The notes beneath the pieces were generated by a model. That model searched no databases. It was given only the letters and a program-made list of their open reading frames with translations, and had not been told where the DNA came from. A program made the position numbers and the translations under genes. A stretch of 64,000 nt of DNA from Solimonas marina (GTDB lineage Bacteria > Pseudomonadota > Gammaproteobacteria > Nevskiales > Nevskiaceae): contig NZ_JAAVXB010000001.1 of assembly GCF_012241385.1 (NCBI RefSeq), positions 372,001 through 436,000 of the forward strand, given 5' to 3'. This document shows positions 13,053 through 22,577 of this stretch, in pieces; within the stretch, counting starts at the first letter, position 1, and each line of letters starts with the position of its first letter.

Positions 13053-14074
13053 GCCGCTCTCTCGGAGCGGACCGCCTGCGTCGCCGCCGCCAGCGCGCTG
13101 TCGAAACGCGGCCACGCATCGGCTGGCGGCAAGCCGATGCGCAAGCTTGGCATCGGCACCGCGGTATCGCCGCGATACAGCCGCGTCAGCACGCCGTGCT
13201 GTGCCAAGGCGTCATGCAGCGCCGCTGCCTGCGGCGTGGTCCACCATTGAAACAGCGCACAGCCGCGCGTCACGGCACCGATCTGCGCGTGCAGTCGCGC
13301 CGCAAGGCCTTGCGATTGCGCGTGCAATTGCACGCGCGCCGCGCGCTGCCAGCGACGATCGCGCAGCGCCGCACGGGCGATCACGCGTGACGGCCCGGCG
13401 ATCGGCCAGGGCCCGAGCGCATCGGCCAGCGCAGCGCGCAAGGCCGGCGCCGCCGCGACGAACCCGACCCGCGCACCGGCGAGGCCGAAGAATTTTCCGA
13501 ACGAGCGCAGCACGATCAGTCCGTCGCGCGTCGACGCCGCGTCGACCAGACTGTCTTGCGGTGTCGCATCGATGAAGGCCTCGTCGACGATCAGCCAGCC
13601 GCCGCGCGCGTGCAGACGCGCATGCAAACGCAGCAGCGCGTCGCGTTCGAAGCGTCGGCCATCGGGATTGTTCGGCTGCGCGACGATCACTACGTCGTGA
13701 TTGGCGCTCGGCAGCGCGGCGGCGGCGAGCGGTTCGACGACATGCCCGGCACGCCGCCAGCAATGCGCCGGCTCGGCATAGCCCGGCGTCAGAACCGCGA
13801 CGCGGCTGCGCGCACGCAACGTCGGCAGACACTGAATCGCCGCCTGCGAGCCGGCGACCGGCAGCAGTTCGGCGCCGTAGTACGCACGCGCCGCGGCACG
13901 CAGGTCGTCATCGTCTTCGGGCAGGCGCGCGCAAGCTTGCAGCGCCTGCGCCGCGAGCGCCGGCGGAATCGGCCACGGCGCCGGATTGAGGCCGGTCGAC
14001 AGATCGAGCCACTGCGCCGGCGCGCGGCCGTAGTGGCGCGCTGCCGCCTGCAGCCGGCCGCCATGCTCAAGCAT
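13049..14074 (-). CDS. cobD: L-threonine-O-3-phosphate decarboxylase-like PLP enzyme
   Basis: A 341-residue fold-type I aminotransferase-like protein. In the cobalamin pathway it makes (R)-1-amino-2-propanol phosphate, the linker of the nucleotide loop; the family is called CobD in Salmonella and CobC in Pseudomonas denitrificans. It has LEHGGRL and LDLSTGLNP at the N terminus, AQPNNPDGR for cofactor contacts, VDEAF, and the Schiff-base lysine in [10 protein letters not shown]. The ATG at 14074 was chosen because it starts the conserved HGG segment; it overlaps the cbiB stop by eight bases. Placement between cbiB and cobQ strongly supports the role over a histidinol-phosphate aminotransferase. 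Confidence 0.92.
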   Translation of the reverse strand: MLEHGGRLQAAARHYGRAPAQWLDLSTGLNPAPWPIPPALAAQALQACARLPEDDDDLRAAARAYYGAELLPVAGSQAAIQCLPTLRARSRVAVLTPGYAEPAHCWRRAGHVVEPLAAAALPSANHDVVIVAQPNNPDGRRFERDALLRLHARLHARGGWLIVDEAFIDATPQDSLVDAASTRDGLIVLRSFGKFFGLAGARVGFVAAAPALRAALADALGPWPIAGPSRVIARAALRDRRWQRAARVQLHAQSQGLAARLHAQIGAVTRGCALFQWWTTPQAAALHDALAQHGVLTRLYRGDTAVPMPSLRIGLPPADAWPRFDSALAAATQAVRSERAA

Positions 14075-14984
14075 GACGCCACCCGACGATGACCAGACCC
14101 GCGACCGTCGCCAGCAGCAGCCAGCCGAACAGGCTGATCCGCACCAGCGCCAGCGCGCGATCGATATCGGCGACCTGCGGCGTGGCGCCGAGCCCGAAGG
14201 CCGGCTTGTCCTTCCACACGCCGAAGTAGCGGGCGCCACCGCCGAGGCGAAGGCCGAGGCTGCCGGCACCGGCGGTCATCACCGGTCCGCCGTTCGGGCT
14301 TTCACAATGCGACGCCTGCTCGCGCCAGCAGCGCAGCGCATTGCGCGTACCGCCGAGCAGCGCATAGCTCAGCGCCGTCAAGCGTGCAGGCACGAAATTG
14401 AGTCCGTCGTCGAGGCGCGCGGCCGCCCAGCCGAAGTAGGCGAAGCGCGGGGTGCGATAACCCCACATGGCGTCGAGCGTGTTGACCAGCCGGTAGACGA
14501 TGACGCCGGTGGCCCCGGCGACGGCGAACCAGAACAGCGCGCCGAACACGGCGTCGTTGCCGTTTTCGAGCACCGACTCGACGGTGGCCGACGCGACGCG
14601 CGTGGCGTCCATGTCCTCGGTATCGCGGCTGACGATGGCGCCGACGCGCGAGCGTGCCAGGGGCAGCTCACCAGCGCGCAGGGCTTCGGCGACACGCCGC
14701 GCGTGCTCGCTCAGGCTGCGATGGCCAACACAGACGTAAAGCGCCAGCGTCGCGAACACCGGCCCCAGCCAGGCCTGTCGTACGAGCCATGCGGACAATG
14801 CCAGCGGCGGCAGGACCAGCAACAGCAGCGCCACGACCCCGCGTGCACGCTGCGCACGGCCGCGGTTGAACACCGCCTCGACGCGGCTCGCGACGCGGCC
14901 GAACACGACCAGCGGATGGCCGCGGCGCGGTTCGCCGAACGCCGCGTCGAGCAACAGCGCCGGCAGCATCAGCAGCAGATTCAT
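14067..14984 (-). CDS. cbiB: adenosylcobinamide-phosphate synthase (membrane)
   Basis: A 305-residue integral membrane protein (CbiB; CobD in the Pseudomonas nomenclature) that attaches aminopropanol phosphate to adenosylcobyric acid. Characteristic motifs are [18 protein letters not shown] at the N terminus, [45 protein letters not shown] and [13 protein letters not shown]. Multiple hydrophobic helices are spread through the sequence. It follows cobO by 31 bases. Normal length and all hallmark motifs give high confidence. Confidence 0.95.
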   Translation of the reverse strand: MNLLLMLPALLLDAAFGEPRRGHPLVVFGRVASRVEAVFNRGRAQRARGVVALLLLVLPPLALSAWLVRQAWLGPVFATLALYVCVGHRSLSEHARRVAEALRAGELPLARSRVGAIVSRDTEDMDATRVASATVESVLENGNDAVFGALFWFAVAGATGVIVYRLVNTLDAMWGYRTPRFAYFGWAAARLDDGLNFVPARLTALSYALLGGTRNALRCWREQASHCESPNGGPVMTAGAGSLGLRLGGGARYFGVWKDKPAFGLGATPQVADIDRALALVRISLFGWLLLATVAGLVIVGWRHA

Positions 14985-15015
14985 GCCGCGTCGGCCGGCA
15001 ACGATGCGCCGGCCA

Positions 15016-15621
15016 TCACAGCTCGACGCCCTTTTGCGCCTTGATGCCGGCCTGGAAGGCGTGTTTGACGACCATCATCTCGGTCACGGTGTCGGCCGCC
15101 TCGATCAGCGCCGGCGGCGCGGCGCGGCCGGTGACGACGACATGCTGCATCGGCGGGCGCGCGGTCAGCGCCGCGACGACCTCGTCGACATCGAGATAGC
15201 GATGCTTGAGCGCGATGTTCAGCTCGTCGAGCACGACCAGCTCGTAGCCGGGATCGCGCAGCATCTCCAGCGTGACATCCCAGGCCGCACGCGCGGCGCG
15301 AATGTCGCGCTCGCGATCCTGGGTTTCCCAGGTATAGCCCTCGCCCATCACGTGATAGCGCACGCCGGCGATGCCGCGAAAGAAGTGCTCCTCGCCGGTC
15401 GCGTAACGACCCTTGATGTACTGCACGACACCGACGCGCATGCCGTGACCGAGCGCACGCGCGACCATGCCGAACGCCGACGAGCTCTTGCCCTTGCCGT
15501 TGCCGGTCAGCACCAGCAGGACACCGCGCTCGGTCTGCGCCGCTTCGATCTTTTGATCGACGACGGCCTTCTTGCGTTGCATGCGCGCGCGGTGGCGCGC
15601 ATCGAGGCTGTCGTCGCTCAT
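15016..15621 (-). CDS. cobO: cob(I)yrinic acid a,c-diamide adenosyltransferase (CobA/CobO type)
   Basis: A 201-residue ATP:corrinoid adenosyltransferase that puts the upper adenosyl ligand on reduced corrinoids. It has the P-loop [13 protein letters not shown], then [16 protein letters not shown], and [16 protein letters not shown]. The ATG at 15621 is chosen; a GTG three codons earlier is possible and neither has a strong ribosome site. The enzyme is needed both in de novo synthesis and in salvage, and gives IcmF its adenosylcobalamin. It lies 37 bases after the membrane gene btuM. Confidence 0.94.
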   Translation of the reverse strand: MSDDSLDARHRARMQRKKAVVDQKIEAAQTERGVLLVLTGNGKGKSSSAFGMVARALGHGMRVGVVQYIKGRYATGEEHFFRGIAGVRYHVMGEGYTWETQDRERDIRAARAAWDVTLEMLRDPGYELVVLDELNIALKHRYLDVDEVVAALTARPPMQHVVVTGRAAPPALIEAADTVTEMMVVKHAFQAGIKAQKGVEL

Positions 15622-15658
15622 GCCGGCCACGCGACGTCGGCGCGCGACGTCATGGCGA

Positions 15659-16243
15659 TCACGCCGACCGCGGCGCGGCGCCGGCCGGCCGCAGTTGCGG
15701 CAGCTGCGAGGCTGCCGCCAGATGCAGCACGCCGAGAATCGCCAGATAGCCGAGCGTCACTTCCATGAAGTGCGGGTAATACCGCACGAAGCGCTGCAGG
15801 TATTCGCCGACGTTGGGCTGCGCATAGCGGCCGCCGAGCCAATAGAACGACGCGTTCGAGATCGCGTACGCGAGATGGACGGCGATCACGGCCGCCAGGG
15901 CGAACTGCAGCGCACTGCTCGCGTCCCAGCGATAGTGCCGCCGCGTCCAGGCACCGGCGAGCCACAACGCGCCGTGCGTCGGCACCAGGAACGGATACGC
16001 CGCCGTCACGCAGAAGTTGCTGACCCCGAGGTAATGAATCACGGCGGCATCGATCGCCACCGCTTCGAGCATCAGCGCGGCAAACACCGCCAGCCCGCCG
16101 CGACCGCGAAAATAGAAGCCGCCGGCGAAGAACACCGCCCACGACGCGTCGGGCAGTTGCGCGAAATGCGCGTAACGGGTGCTGAGCATCAGCAGGGCAA
16201 GCAGGACGAAGATCGCGATCTGCGTATAAGGCTTCGTGGTCAT
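15659..16243 (-). CDS. btuM: BtuM-like vitamin B12 transport membrane protein
   Basis: A 194-residue protein with about six hydrophobic helices and no enzymatic motif, located between btuB and cobO under the cobalamin riboswitch. Size, topology and location match BtuM, a group of ECF S-component-like B12 transporters of Gram-negative bacteria that work without an ECF module. A single cysteine, C78 in the segment SNFCVTAAYPF, falls almost exactly where the published Thiobacillus denitrificans BtuM has its cobalt-binding, decyanating Cys80 (from memory of that literature). The ATG at 16243 is preferred; the longer in-frame extension is arginine-rich and lacks a ribosome site. The alternative is an unknown cobalt or corrinoid membrane protein. 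Confidence 0.68.
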   Translation of the reverse strand: MTTKPYTQIAIFVLLALLMLSTRYAHFAQLPDASWAVFFAGGFYFRGRGGLAVFAALMLEAVAIDAAVIHYLGVSNFCVTAAYPFLVPTHGALWLAGAWTRRHYRWDASSALQFALAAVIAVHLAYAISNASFYWLGGRYAQPNVGEYLQRFVRYYPHFMEVTLGYLAILGVLHLAAASQLPQLRPAGAAPRSA

Positions 16244-16266
16244 GGCATGGCCTCCGGTCGTGTGAG

Positions 16267-16292
16267 GCGGCCGGCGCCGCAGCGCCGGCCGC
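16267..16292 (-). other. strong hairpin between btuB and btuM
   Basis: Eleven-base perfect arms (GCGGCCGGCGC at 67-77 and its complement at 82-92 of this block) close a four-base loop right after the btuB stop codon. There is no T tract downstream on the minus strand. The hairpin may therefore act as an mRNA processing or stability element, or a partial terminator, that sets btuB expression apart from the ten-gene operon's remainder (inference). Confidence 0.5.
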
Positions 16293-16298
16293 AGGCGT

Positions 16299-18158
16299 TC
16301 AGCGGGTCGGTGCGTAGCGCAGCGTGAAGAACCAGCTGGCGCCCAGCGATGCATAGCCGGCGGCGGTCTGGTAGTCCTTGTCGAGCAGGTTGGCGGCCTT
16401 CATTTCCAGCGTCCACGCCGGGCGCACGCGATACGCGGCACGCAGGTCGAAGGTCGTGTAGCCGCCGAGCTGCGTGGTGTTGGCGGTATCGTCGTAGCGC
16501 TGGCCGGCGGCCAGCACCGTGGTACCGACCGACACGGCGCGCCAGTCGTAGTCGATATCGAGTCGAGCGCTCTGCCGCGGACGGCGCGGCAGTTCGTTGC
16601 CGTCGCTGCTGCCGTCGCTGCGGTTCTCCGGATCGAGCCAGTTCAGCGACAGCTGCGACCGCCAGCGGCCCAACTGCGCGCCCAGTTGCGCCTCGGCGCC
16701 GAGAATGCGCGCGCGGCCGATGTTGGCCGGCGCGTAGGCCGTCGCGTCATAGATGATCAGTTGGTCGACTGTCGTGCGGTAGCCGTTCAGCGCCCAGTTC
16801 CAGCGGCCGCCGGCGAGCGTGCCATTGCCACCCAGATCGAGTTCGACGCTGTGCGAACTTTCCGGCTGCAGATCGGCGACTCCGTAGTACGGGTAGTACA
16901 GATCGTTGAAGCTCGGCGCCTTGAACGCGGACGCATAAGACGCGCCGGCGTGCAGGGCGTCGCTGAAGTGGTAGACGTAGGCAACCGAACCGGTGTCGTG
17001 ACCGCCGTACTGCTGGTTGTGGTCATGACGGCCGCTGAACTGCAGCTCGTGGGCGCCGAAGCGCCCCTGGTATTGCGCGTAGACGCCGCCGTTGTCGCGC
17101 GAATGCACGTCGTAGTCAGTATCGCCACCGACGCGATCGTGCGTGAAGTCGACGCCGACGCTGACCCGCTGGCCGGCGGCAAAGCGCAGATCGTTTTGCC
17201 AGGTGTAGCTGTCGCGATAGGTGTTGATCGAGCCGCGGTTGTGCGTGGTGCCGCCGGCGTAATCACTGACCAGCGTGTCGTGCAGCGAATCGGCGAAGTC
17301 CTGGCTCTGCCCGGCAGTCAGCGTCACCGTCCACGGCTGCCACGGTCGGAAGCGCGCCGTACCACCGAACATTTGCTGGCGATTGTAGGCCTCGTTGGTG
17401 TAGGTGCCGTCGTATTCGTTGCGGCTGTCGGCGCGCAGATAGTGCGCTTCAAGCGTGCTGCCATCAGCGAAGGTCCAGCCGGTGTTGAGCGTGCCGGACG
17501 CGCTGCGGAAGCCGTCGTGGTCGGACTCGCCGGAAGCCGGCTGCACATTGATGCCATCGGTCGTCGAGCCGGCGAGGCCGGCGCTGTACCAGCCGCCGTT
17601 GCCGTAGCGGCCGCGGACACTGGCCTCGGCCTTGCCGCTGCCGTAGTTGCCGCCACCGATCGAGAACGCCGGCGTCGCCACGTCGGCGCTGCCGCGCTTG
17701 GTGAAGATTTGCATGACGCCGCCGATCGCCTCCGAGCCGTAAAGGCTGGAGCGCGGGCCGCGGACGATTTCGATGTGATCGATCAGGTCGACCGGAATCT
17801 GCTCGTAGGCGGTCGTACCGAGCGTCGCCGAACCGACCTTGATGCCGTCGATCAGCACCACCATGTGGTCGCTGTTGGTGCCGCGCATGAACAGCGACGT
17901 GGTCTTGCCGGGGCCGCCGGTGCTGACGACGGTGATGCCGGGCAAGCCCGCCAGCAGTTCCGGCAAGTCGCGCGGCTGCAGACGGTCGATATCCTCGCGG
18001 GTGATGACGGTCACTGGTGCCAGCGCTTGGTCGGCCTTTTCGGCGACGCGGCTGGCGGTGACGATGACGGTATCCGGATCGGCCGAGTTTTCGGCCAGCG
18101 CACAGGCGGGGGCGAGCCCCATTGCAGCCATGATGACGAGTGCCTTTTGATAAGGCAT
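16299..18158 (-). CDS. btuB: TonB-dependent vitamin B12 outer-membrane receptor
   Basis: A 619-residue TonB-dependent receptor that imports corrinoids across the outer membrane. The ATG at 18158 has a good ribosome site (AGGGAG, 18163-18169) and a signal peptide ending near ALA-EN; a longer in-frame start would run into the riboswitch region. A TonB-box-like segment (DTVIVTASR) is followed by the plug domain (LPGITVVSTGGPGKTTSLFMRG, then IVRGPRSSLYGSEAIGGVMQI). The C-terminal barrel ends in the usual aromatic strand (WFFTLRYAPTR). The upstream cobalamin riboswitch identifies it as BtuB. It is the first gene of the operon. Confidence 0.93.
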   Translation of the reverse strand: MPYQKALVIMAAMGLAPACALAENSADPDTVIVTASRVAEKADQALAPVTVITREDIDRLQPRDLPELLAGLPGITVVSTGGPGKTTSLFMRGTNSDHMVVLIDGIKVGSATLGTTAYEQIPVDLIDHIEIVRGPRSSLYGSEAIGGVMQIFTKRGSADVATPAFSIGGGNYGSGKAEASVRGRYGNGGWYSAGLAGSTTDGINVQPASGESDHDGFRSASGTLNTGWTFADGSTLEAHYLRADSRNEYDGTYTNEAYNRQQMFGGTARFRPWQPWTVTLTAGQSQDFADSLHDTLVSDYAGGTTHNRGSINTYRDSYTWQNDLRFAAGQRVSVGVDFTHDRVGGDTDYDVHSRDNGGVYAQYQGRFGAHELQFSGRHDHNQQYGGHDTGSVAYVYHFSDALHAGASYASAFKAPSFNDLYYPYYGVADLQPESSHSVELDLGGNGTLAGGRWNWALNGYRTTVDQLIIYDATAYAPANIGRARILGAEAQLGAQLGRWRSQLSLNWLDPENRSDGSSDGNELPRRPRQSARLDIDYDWRAVSVGTTVLAAGQRYDDTANTTQLGGYTTFDLRAAYRVRPAWTLEMKAANLLDKDYQTAAGYASLGASWFFTLRYAPTR

Positions 18159-18172
18159 GAAATTCTCCCTGC

Positions 18173-18193
18173 GCCATCGCCCCACGCGATGGC
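18173..18193 (-). promoter_or_regulatory. hairpin just upstream of the btuB ribosome site
   Basis: Eight-base arms (GCCATCGC at 18173-18180 and GCGATGGC at 18186-18193) form a perfect stem four bases before the AGGGAG ribosome-binding site of btuB. Its place between riboswitch and start codon makes it a candidate part of the expression platform. Whether it blocks or frees translation is not visible from sequence alone. Confidence 0.45.
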
Positions 18194-18289
18194 TGTTCGC
18201 AAAGTACGAAGGACGCAGAGAACGTTGAGGGACAGTCGGCACGCGAACGGACCGGCTGTTCCGGCCACGCCCACCGCGAGCCTTCACCG

Positions 18290-18480
18290 GGTTCCAGGCC
18301 GGTATCCGGGCTTGCGGAGATTCCGACAGCGCCTTCCCATGTCGAGCGACACAGTGGCGTCGTGCTGTGGACGATCCGCTTACCGTTGCGGGGGCAGCGC
18401 CGGACTTGATCCGCCACGTCGTGGCGGTCGCACCGGCTTCCCGTTTACCCGCACCCGTGAGACCTCAAGGGCGCGGCACC
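18290..18480 (-). ncRNA. cobalamin (AdoCbl) riboswitch leading the btuB-cob operon
   Basis: Read on the minus strand, the element holds the conserved GGGAAgccGGTGcga segment (18428-18442), the B12-box core GCTGCCCCCGCAACGGTAAG (18379-18398), the GGAAGGCG stretch near 18330, and the closing GCAAGCCCGGATACCGGCC (18297-18315). These occur in the order and spacing expected of class I cobalamin riboswitches. It lies about 130 bases upstream of btuB, in the same direction. Binding of the cofactor should lower expression of the downstream uptake and synthesis genes. Outer boundaries are approximate. Confidence 0.93.
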
Positions 18481-18687
18481 TAGAATTGGCGCGCACTGTA
18501 GGCGGCCGCCCGCGACCGCGCAAGCTCTCATTTGGACGAGGTGGACGGTGTCACGCACGGACCCCGGCCGTGGCAATGCCGGCGCCGCGCATGCTAAACA
18601 AGCACGATCAACGCGCGGGCCCGACGACAAGACCGCACCACAGCGGCGCCGGGTCCGCGCTGGCCATTCACGGTCGAGGGAGCCGCC

Positions 18688-19200
18688 ATGGACAAGAACA
18701 TCTTCCGCCGCCGGACACACGAAGCGCAGCAAATGCGGTGGCGCTTGCGATCGCGCCGCGCGATGACGATCACCTTCGCCGTGACCATCAGCTGGTGCAC
18801 GGCGGCCGTCGCCGGCGGCAGCTTGACGCTGGCGCAGCTCGCGCGCAACGAAGGCTGGCATCCCGACCACGAGTCGGTGCCTGGCTATCTCGACCTGGAC
18901 AAGGACATCCCGCGCGATTTTCCGGTGCCCGACAGCGCGCATGAGCTGTCGGCGAGCAATGCCGTAGCGGCAGCCGGCGTCAAAGGCGTCACGGCCGCGC
19001 AGGCCACTACCTTTTACCGCGAAGCGTTCGCCCGCCTGAACTGGTCGATCCGTCGCGAGATGCATTTGCCGGGTTACGCGGTGTTCGTTGCCTGCCCGCA
19101 AACCGGGCGCTGCGTGAATCTGTCGGTTGCCGATCCGGGTGGCGCGGTCAGCCCGGCCGGCATGAAGATGACGTTCTTCGATCGCGACGCCAAGCCGTAA
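18688..19200 (+). CDS. hypothetical secreted protein
   Basis: A 170-residue protein that I do not recognise. The ATG at 18688 has a GAGGGAG ribosome site just upstream. The N terminus is long and basic (RWRLRSRR) followed by a hydrophobic stretch (about 26-42, ending AAVAGG), which looks like a signal peptide with an extended n-region or a membrane anchor. The remaining about 125 residues form one compact soluble domain with two cysteines (in VACPQTGRC) that could form a disulfide. It is transcribed divergently from the cobalamin riboswitch and ends 19 bases from the tail of metR. No function is proposed. Confidence 0.72.
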   Translation: MDKNIFRRRTHEAQQMRWRLRSRRAMTITFAVTISWCTAAVAGGSLTLAQLARNEGWHPDHESVPGYLDLDKDIPRDFPVPDSAHELSASNAVAAAGVKGVTAAQATTFYREAFARLNWSIRREMHLPGYAVFVACPQTGRCVNLSVADPGGAVSPAGMKMTFFDRDAKP

Positions 19201-19219
19201 GGCACAACGACGCGCAGCG

Positions 19220-20119
19220 CTAGCGAATGCCGGCGCGCACCTTGTCGATGAAGTCGCGGATGTACGGCTTGCCGGCCAGGCTCTCCGGCATCGCCGCATG
19301 CAGCTCGCAGTGCAGGCCCTTGGCCCCCAGCGGCTTGCCGATCACATAGCCACGTTCGAGGTACGGCATCACGCTCCAGTCCGGCAACGCGGCAATGCCG
19401 CGACGGCTGGCGACCAATTGCAGGATCGCCACTGTCAGCTCCGCATCGCGGCGCTTGGGCTTGATGCCCTTGGGCGCGAGAAAGTGACGGATCACGTCGA
19501 TCATCGCGTCGTCGACCGGATAGCTGATCAAGGTCTCGGCCGCGAAGTCGCGCGGCGTCAGATGATCCTTGTTCGCCAGCGGATGATCGGGCGCGAGGAT
19601 GGCCAGCGTCTCGTAGGTGAACAGATGCTCGGTGACGATGCCGGGCCGCTTCGGCGGCCGGTCGTGAATCACGGCGAAGTCGGACAGGCCCTGCTCGACC
19701 AGGCTCATCGGGTCGGTCTGAAAGCCGCCGACCAGATCCAGCTCGACTTCCGGCCAGTCTTCGCGCAGCGCGTCCATCGCCGGCATCAGCCAGTCGAAGC
19801 AGGTGTGGCATTCGATGACGACGCGCAGCTCGCCGCTGCTGCCGGACACGCGCTGCACGATCTCGCGCTCGGCGTCGGCAATGGTGCCGAGCACGTCACG
19901 CGCCAATGCCACCAGCCGCTGACCGACCTGCGTGAAGCGCAGCGGTTTGGTATTGCGCTCGAACAGCGGCGCCCCGTAGTGCGTCTCCAACAGCTTGAGC
20001 TGATGCGACAGCGCCGACTGCGTGACGAACACCCGGTCGGCGGCCTTCGCCAGCGAGCCGCTTTCCGCCAGCGCGAGCAGGGTCTGCAGGTGACGAACTT
20101 CGAGCGGCGACTGTGCCAT
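19220..20119 (-). CDS. metR: LysR-type regulator of methionine biosynthesis MetR
   Basis: A 299-residue LysR-family regulator. The N-terminal winged helix-turn-helix (about residues 6-65: [21 protein letters not shown] and [13 protein letters not shown]) is followed by a periplasmic-binding-protein-like effector domain that in MetR senses homocysteine. The PLRFTQVGQ segment is characteristic of MetR. The gene is divergent from metE with 109 bases between them, the classic arrangement in which MetR activates metE and represses itself. Length is that of the family. Confidence 0.92.
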   Translation of the reverse strand: MAQSPLEVRHLQTLLALAESGSLAKAADRVFVTQSALSHQLKLLETHYGAPLFERNTKPLRFTQVGQRLVALARDVLGTIADAEREIVQRVSGSSGELRVVIECHTCFDWLMPAMDALREDWPEVELDLVGGFQTDPMSLVEQGLSDFAVIHDRPPKRPGIVTEHLFTYETLAILAPDHPLANKDHLTPRDFAAETLISYPVDDAMIDVIRHFLAPKGIKPKRRDAELTVAILQLVASRRGIAALPDWSVMPYLERGYVIGKPLGAKGLHCELHAAMPESLAGKPYIRDFIDKVRAGIR

Positions 20120-20131
20120 TTATGGGCCTAT

Positions 20132-20143
20132 TAATTTAATTCA
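20132..20143. promoter_or_regulatory. candidate MetR binding site between metR and metE
   Basis: TAATTTAATTCA resembles the MetR consensus TGAA-N4-TTCA with one intact half (TTCA) and two changes in the other half. It lies 13 bases from the metR start, in the AT-rich part of the divergent promoter region (20120-20228). Its location is right, but the match is imperfect, so it remains a candidate. Confidence 0.4.
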
Positions 20144-20228
20144 ACAAAAATCGGAAAACGCTGAGATTGAATCATGTCATGGCGCTGGCGACCATAGCTG
20201 CCCGCCATTCCGGACTTCAGGTGCGCCC

Positions 20229-22523
20229 ATGACCACCGCCCATATCCTCGGCTTTCCCCGCATCGGCGCCCGCCGCGAACTGAAGGCCGCGCTCGAGTCG
20301 TACTGGCGCGGCGACAGCGATGCCGCCGCCCTGCACAGCGCGGCGCGCGAGCTGCGCCGTCGTCACTGGCAGCAGCAGCGCGACGCCGGCCTCGACGTCG
20401 TCACCGTCGGCGACTTCGCGTTCTACGATCATTTGCACAATGTCACCGCACTGATCGGCGCGGCGCCGCAGCGCTACGGCTTCGAGCATGGCGTCGATCT
20501 CGATGCGTATTTCGCGATGGCACGCGGCACCGACACGCAGCCGGCACTGGCGATGAAGAAGTGGTTCGACACCAACTATCACTATCTCGTTCCGGAGCTC
20601 GACGCCGCGACGCGCTTCACGCTGAATCGCGATTGGCTGTTCCCCGAGGTGCGCGAGGCCCTGGCGCTCGGCCATCGCGTCAAGGTCGTGCTGACCGGCC
20701 CGCTGACCTGGTTGTGGCTGGCGTCGGCGGCGCCCGGCGTCGACAAGCTCGCACTGCTGTCGCTGCTGCTGAACGTCTACTGGGCGCTGCTTGCCGAGTT
20801 GAAGGCACTGGGCGTGGCGTGGGTGCAGCTCGACGAACCGATCCTCGCGCTCGATCTGCCCGAGGCCTGGCAGCAGGCCCTGAGCACCGCCTACCGCGAG
20901 CTCGGCAGCGCCGGACCGCAACTGCTGCTCGCGAGCTATTTCGGCAGCGTCGCCGAGCACGCGCCGCGGCTGCGCGCGCTGCCGATCGACGGCCTGCACC
21001 TCGATCTGGTGCGCGCACCCGAACAGCTGGCCGCGTTCCTCGACGACTGGCCGGCCGACAAGTGTCTGTCGCTCGGCGTCGTCGACGGCCGCAATCTGTG
21101 GCGCAGCGATCTCAATCGCACGCTGTCTTCGCTGCATCGCGCACACCGCGTTCTCGGTGACCGCCTGTGGATCTCGGCGTCCTGCTCGCTGCTGCATGTG
21201 CCGACCGATCTGCAACTTGAAACGACACTCGATCCGCGCCTGCGCAACTGGATGGCGTTCGCCGTGCAGAAGCTGGACGAACTGGCCTTGCTCAAGCGTG
21301 CACTGCGCGACGGCGAAGCCGCGGTCTGGCGCGAGCTGCACGCGGCGGCGGCGGCCGTCGAGGATCGACGTCACGCGCCGAGCACGCAGGTGCGCGCCGT
21401 GCGCGAACGTGTCGCGGCACTGACCGCCGACGATGCGCGACGCGCCACACCATTCACACGGCGCCGCGCCGCACAGCAGGCACGGCTGCAGCTACCGCCG
21501 CTGCCGACCACGACCATCGGTTCGTTTCCGCAGACCGCCGAAATCCGCGCCGCACGCGCGGCCTATCGGGCCGGACGGCTGGGTGCCAGCGACTATCGCG
21601 AAGCGATGCAGGCCGAGATTCGCCGCGCCGTACGATGTCAGGAGGCGCTCGGACTGGATGTGCTCGTGCACGGTGAGGCGGAACGCAACGACATGGTCGA
21701 GTACTTCGGCGAGCAACTGGACGGCTACGCCTTCACGCAGCACGGCTGGGTGCAAAGCTACGGCTCGCGCTGTGTCAAGCCACCGGTGATCTATGGCGAC
21801 GTGTCGCGACCGCGACCGATGACCGTCGAATGGTCGCGTTATGCGCAAAGCCTGACCGACAAGCCGATGAAGGGCATGTTGTCCGGACCGCTGACGATGC
21901 TGTTCTGGAGCTTCGTCCGCGACGACCTGCCGAAGCGAGAAGTCGCGCTGCAACTGGCGCTGGCGCTGCGCGACGAGGTCGCCGACCTCGAAGCCGCCGG
22001 CATCGCCGTCATCCAGATCGACGAACCGACGATACGCGAAGGCCTGCCGCTGCGGCGCGACGCCTGGCCCGCGTATCTCGACTGGGCCGTGCAGGCGTTC
22101 CGCATCACGTCCAGCGGCGTGCGCGACGCGACGCAAATTCACACGCACATGTGCTATTCGGAATTCAACGACATTCTGCCGGCGATTGCCGCGCTCGACG
22201 CCGACGTCATCACCATCGAGACCTCGCGCTCGCGCATGCAGCTGCTCGACGCGTTCGCCGAATTCCGTTATCCCAATGACATCGGCCCCGGCCTGTACGA
22301 CATTCATTCGCCGCGCGTGCCGGCAGCCGACGAGATGCGCGCGCTGCTCGACCGTGCGCTGGCCGTCGTCCCTGCCGAACGCCTGTGGATCAACCCGGAC
22401 TGCGGCCTGAAAACGCGCGGCTGGGCCGAGACCGAAGCGGCGCTGACGCGCATGGTCGACACCGCACGCGCGGCGCGCTCGGCCTTGGCCAAGACTGGCG
22501 AAACGACGGAAGCCTCGGCCTGA
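20229..22523 (+). CDS. metE: cobalamin-independent methionine synthase
   Basis: A 764-residue enzyme that transfers the methyl group of 5-methyltetrahydropteroyl-triglutamate to homocysteine. It starts with the conserved [13 protein letters not shown]. The N-terminal barrel and the C-terminal catalytic barrel (from TTIGSFPQT onward) are both complete. The zinc ligands H640, C642, E664 and C725 line up one residue behind the known E. coli set (641, 643, 665, 726). The DEP(T/I) motifs and [11 protein letters not shown] are intact. It is divergent from metR. No B12 riboswitch precedes it, so control is most likely through MetR and homocysteine. Confidence 0.97.
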   Translation: MTTAHILGFPRIGARRELKAALESYWRGDSDAAALHSAARELRRRHWQQQRDAGLDVVTVGDFAFYDHLHNVTALIGAAPQRYGFEHGVDLDAYFAMARGTDTQPALAMKKWFDTNYHYLVPELDAATRFTLNRDWLFPEVREALALGHRVKVVLTGPLTWLWLASAAPGVDKLALLSLLLNVYWALLAELKALGVAWVQLDEPILALDLPEAWQQALSTAYRELGSAGPQLLLASYFGSVAEHAPRLRALPIDGLHLDLVRAPEQLAAFLDDWPADKCLSLGVVDGRNLWRSDLNRTLSSLHRAHRVLGDRLWISASCSLLHVPTDLQLETTLDPRLRNWMAFAVQKLDELALLKRALRDGEAAVWRELHAAAAAVEDRRHAPSTQVRAVRERVAALTADDARRATPFTRRRAAQQARLQLPPLPTTTIGSFPQTAEIRAARAAYRAGRLGASDYREAMQAEIRRAVRCQEALGLDVLVHGEAERNDMVEYFGEQLDGYAFTQHGWVQSYGSRCVKPPVIYGDVSRPRPMTVEWSRYAQSLTDKPMKGMLSGPLTMLFWSFVRDDLPKREVALQLALALRDEVADLEAAGIAVIQIDEPTIREGLPLRRDAWPAYLDWAVQAFRITSSGVRDATQIHTHMCYSEFNDILPAIAALDADVITIETSRSRMQLLDAFAEFRYPNDIGPGLYDIHSPRVPAADEMRALLDRALAVVPAERLWINPDCGLKTRGWAETEAALTRMVDTARAARSALAKTGETTEASA

Positions 22524-22529
22524 AAACGG

Positions 22530-22554
22530 GCGGCGCTGTTGATCCGCGCCGCCG
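22530..22554. terminator. GC-rich hairpin between metE and the TetR gene
   Basis: Eight-base arms (GGCGGCGC at 22530-22537 and GCGCCGCC at 22547-22554) lie seven bases after the metE stop, in the tail-to-tail gap with the TetR gene. No T tract follows on either strand, so it is only a possible bidirectional terminator. Confidence 0.35.
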
Positions 22555-22577
22555 GCCGCGGCGCTGGATGGCGTCAA

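Noticed and set aside
16686-18944. 752-codon plus-strand open frame over btuB
   Set aside because: It runs antisense to btuB and through the riboswitch; no domain or signal is seen.
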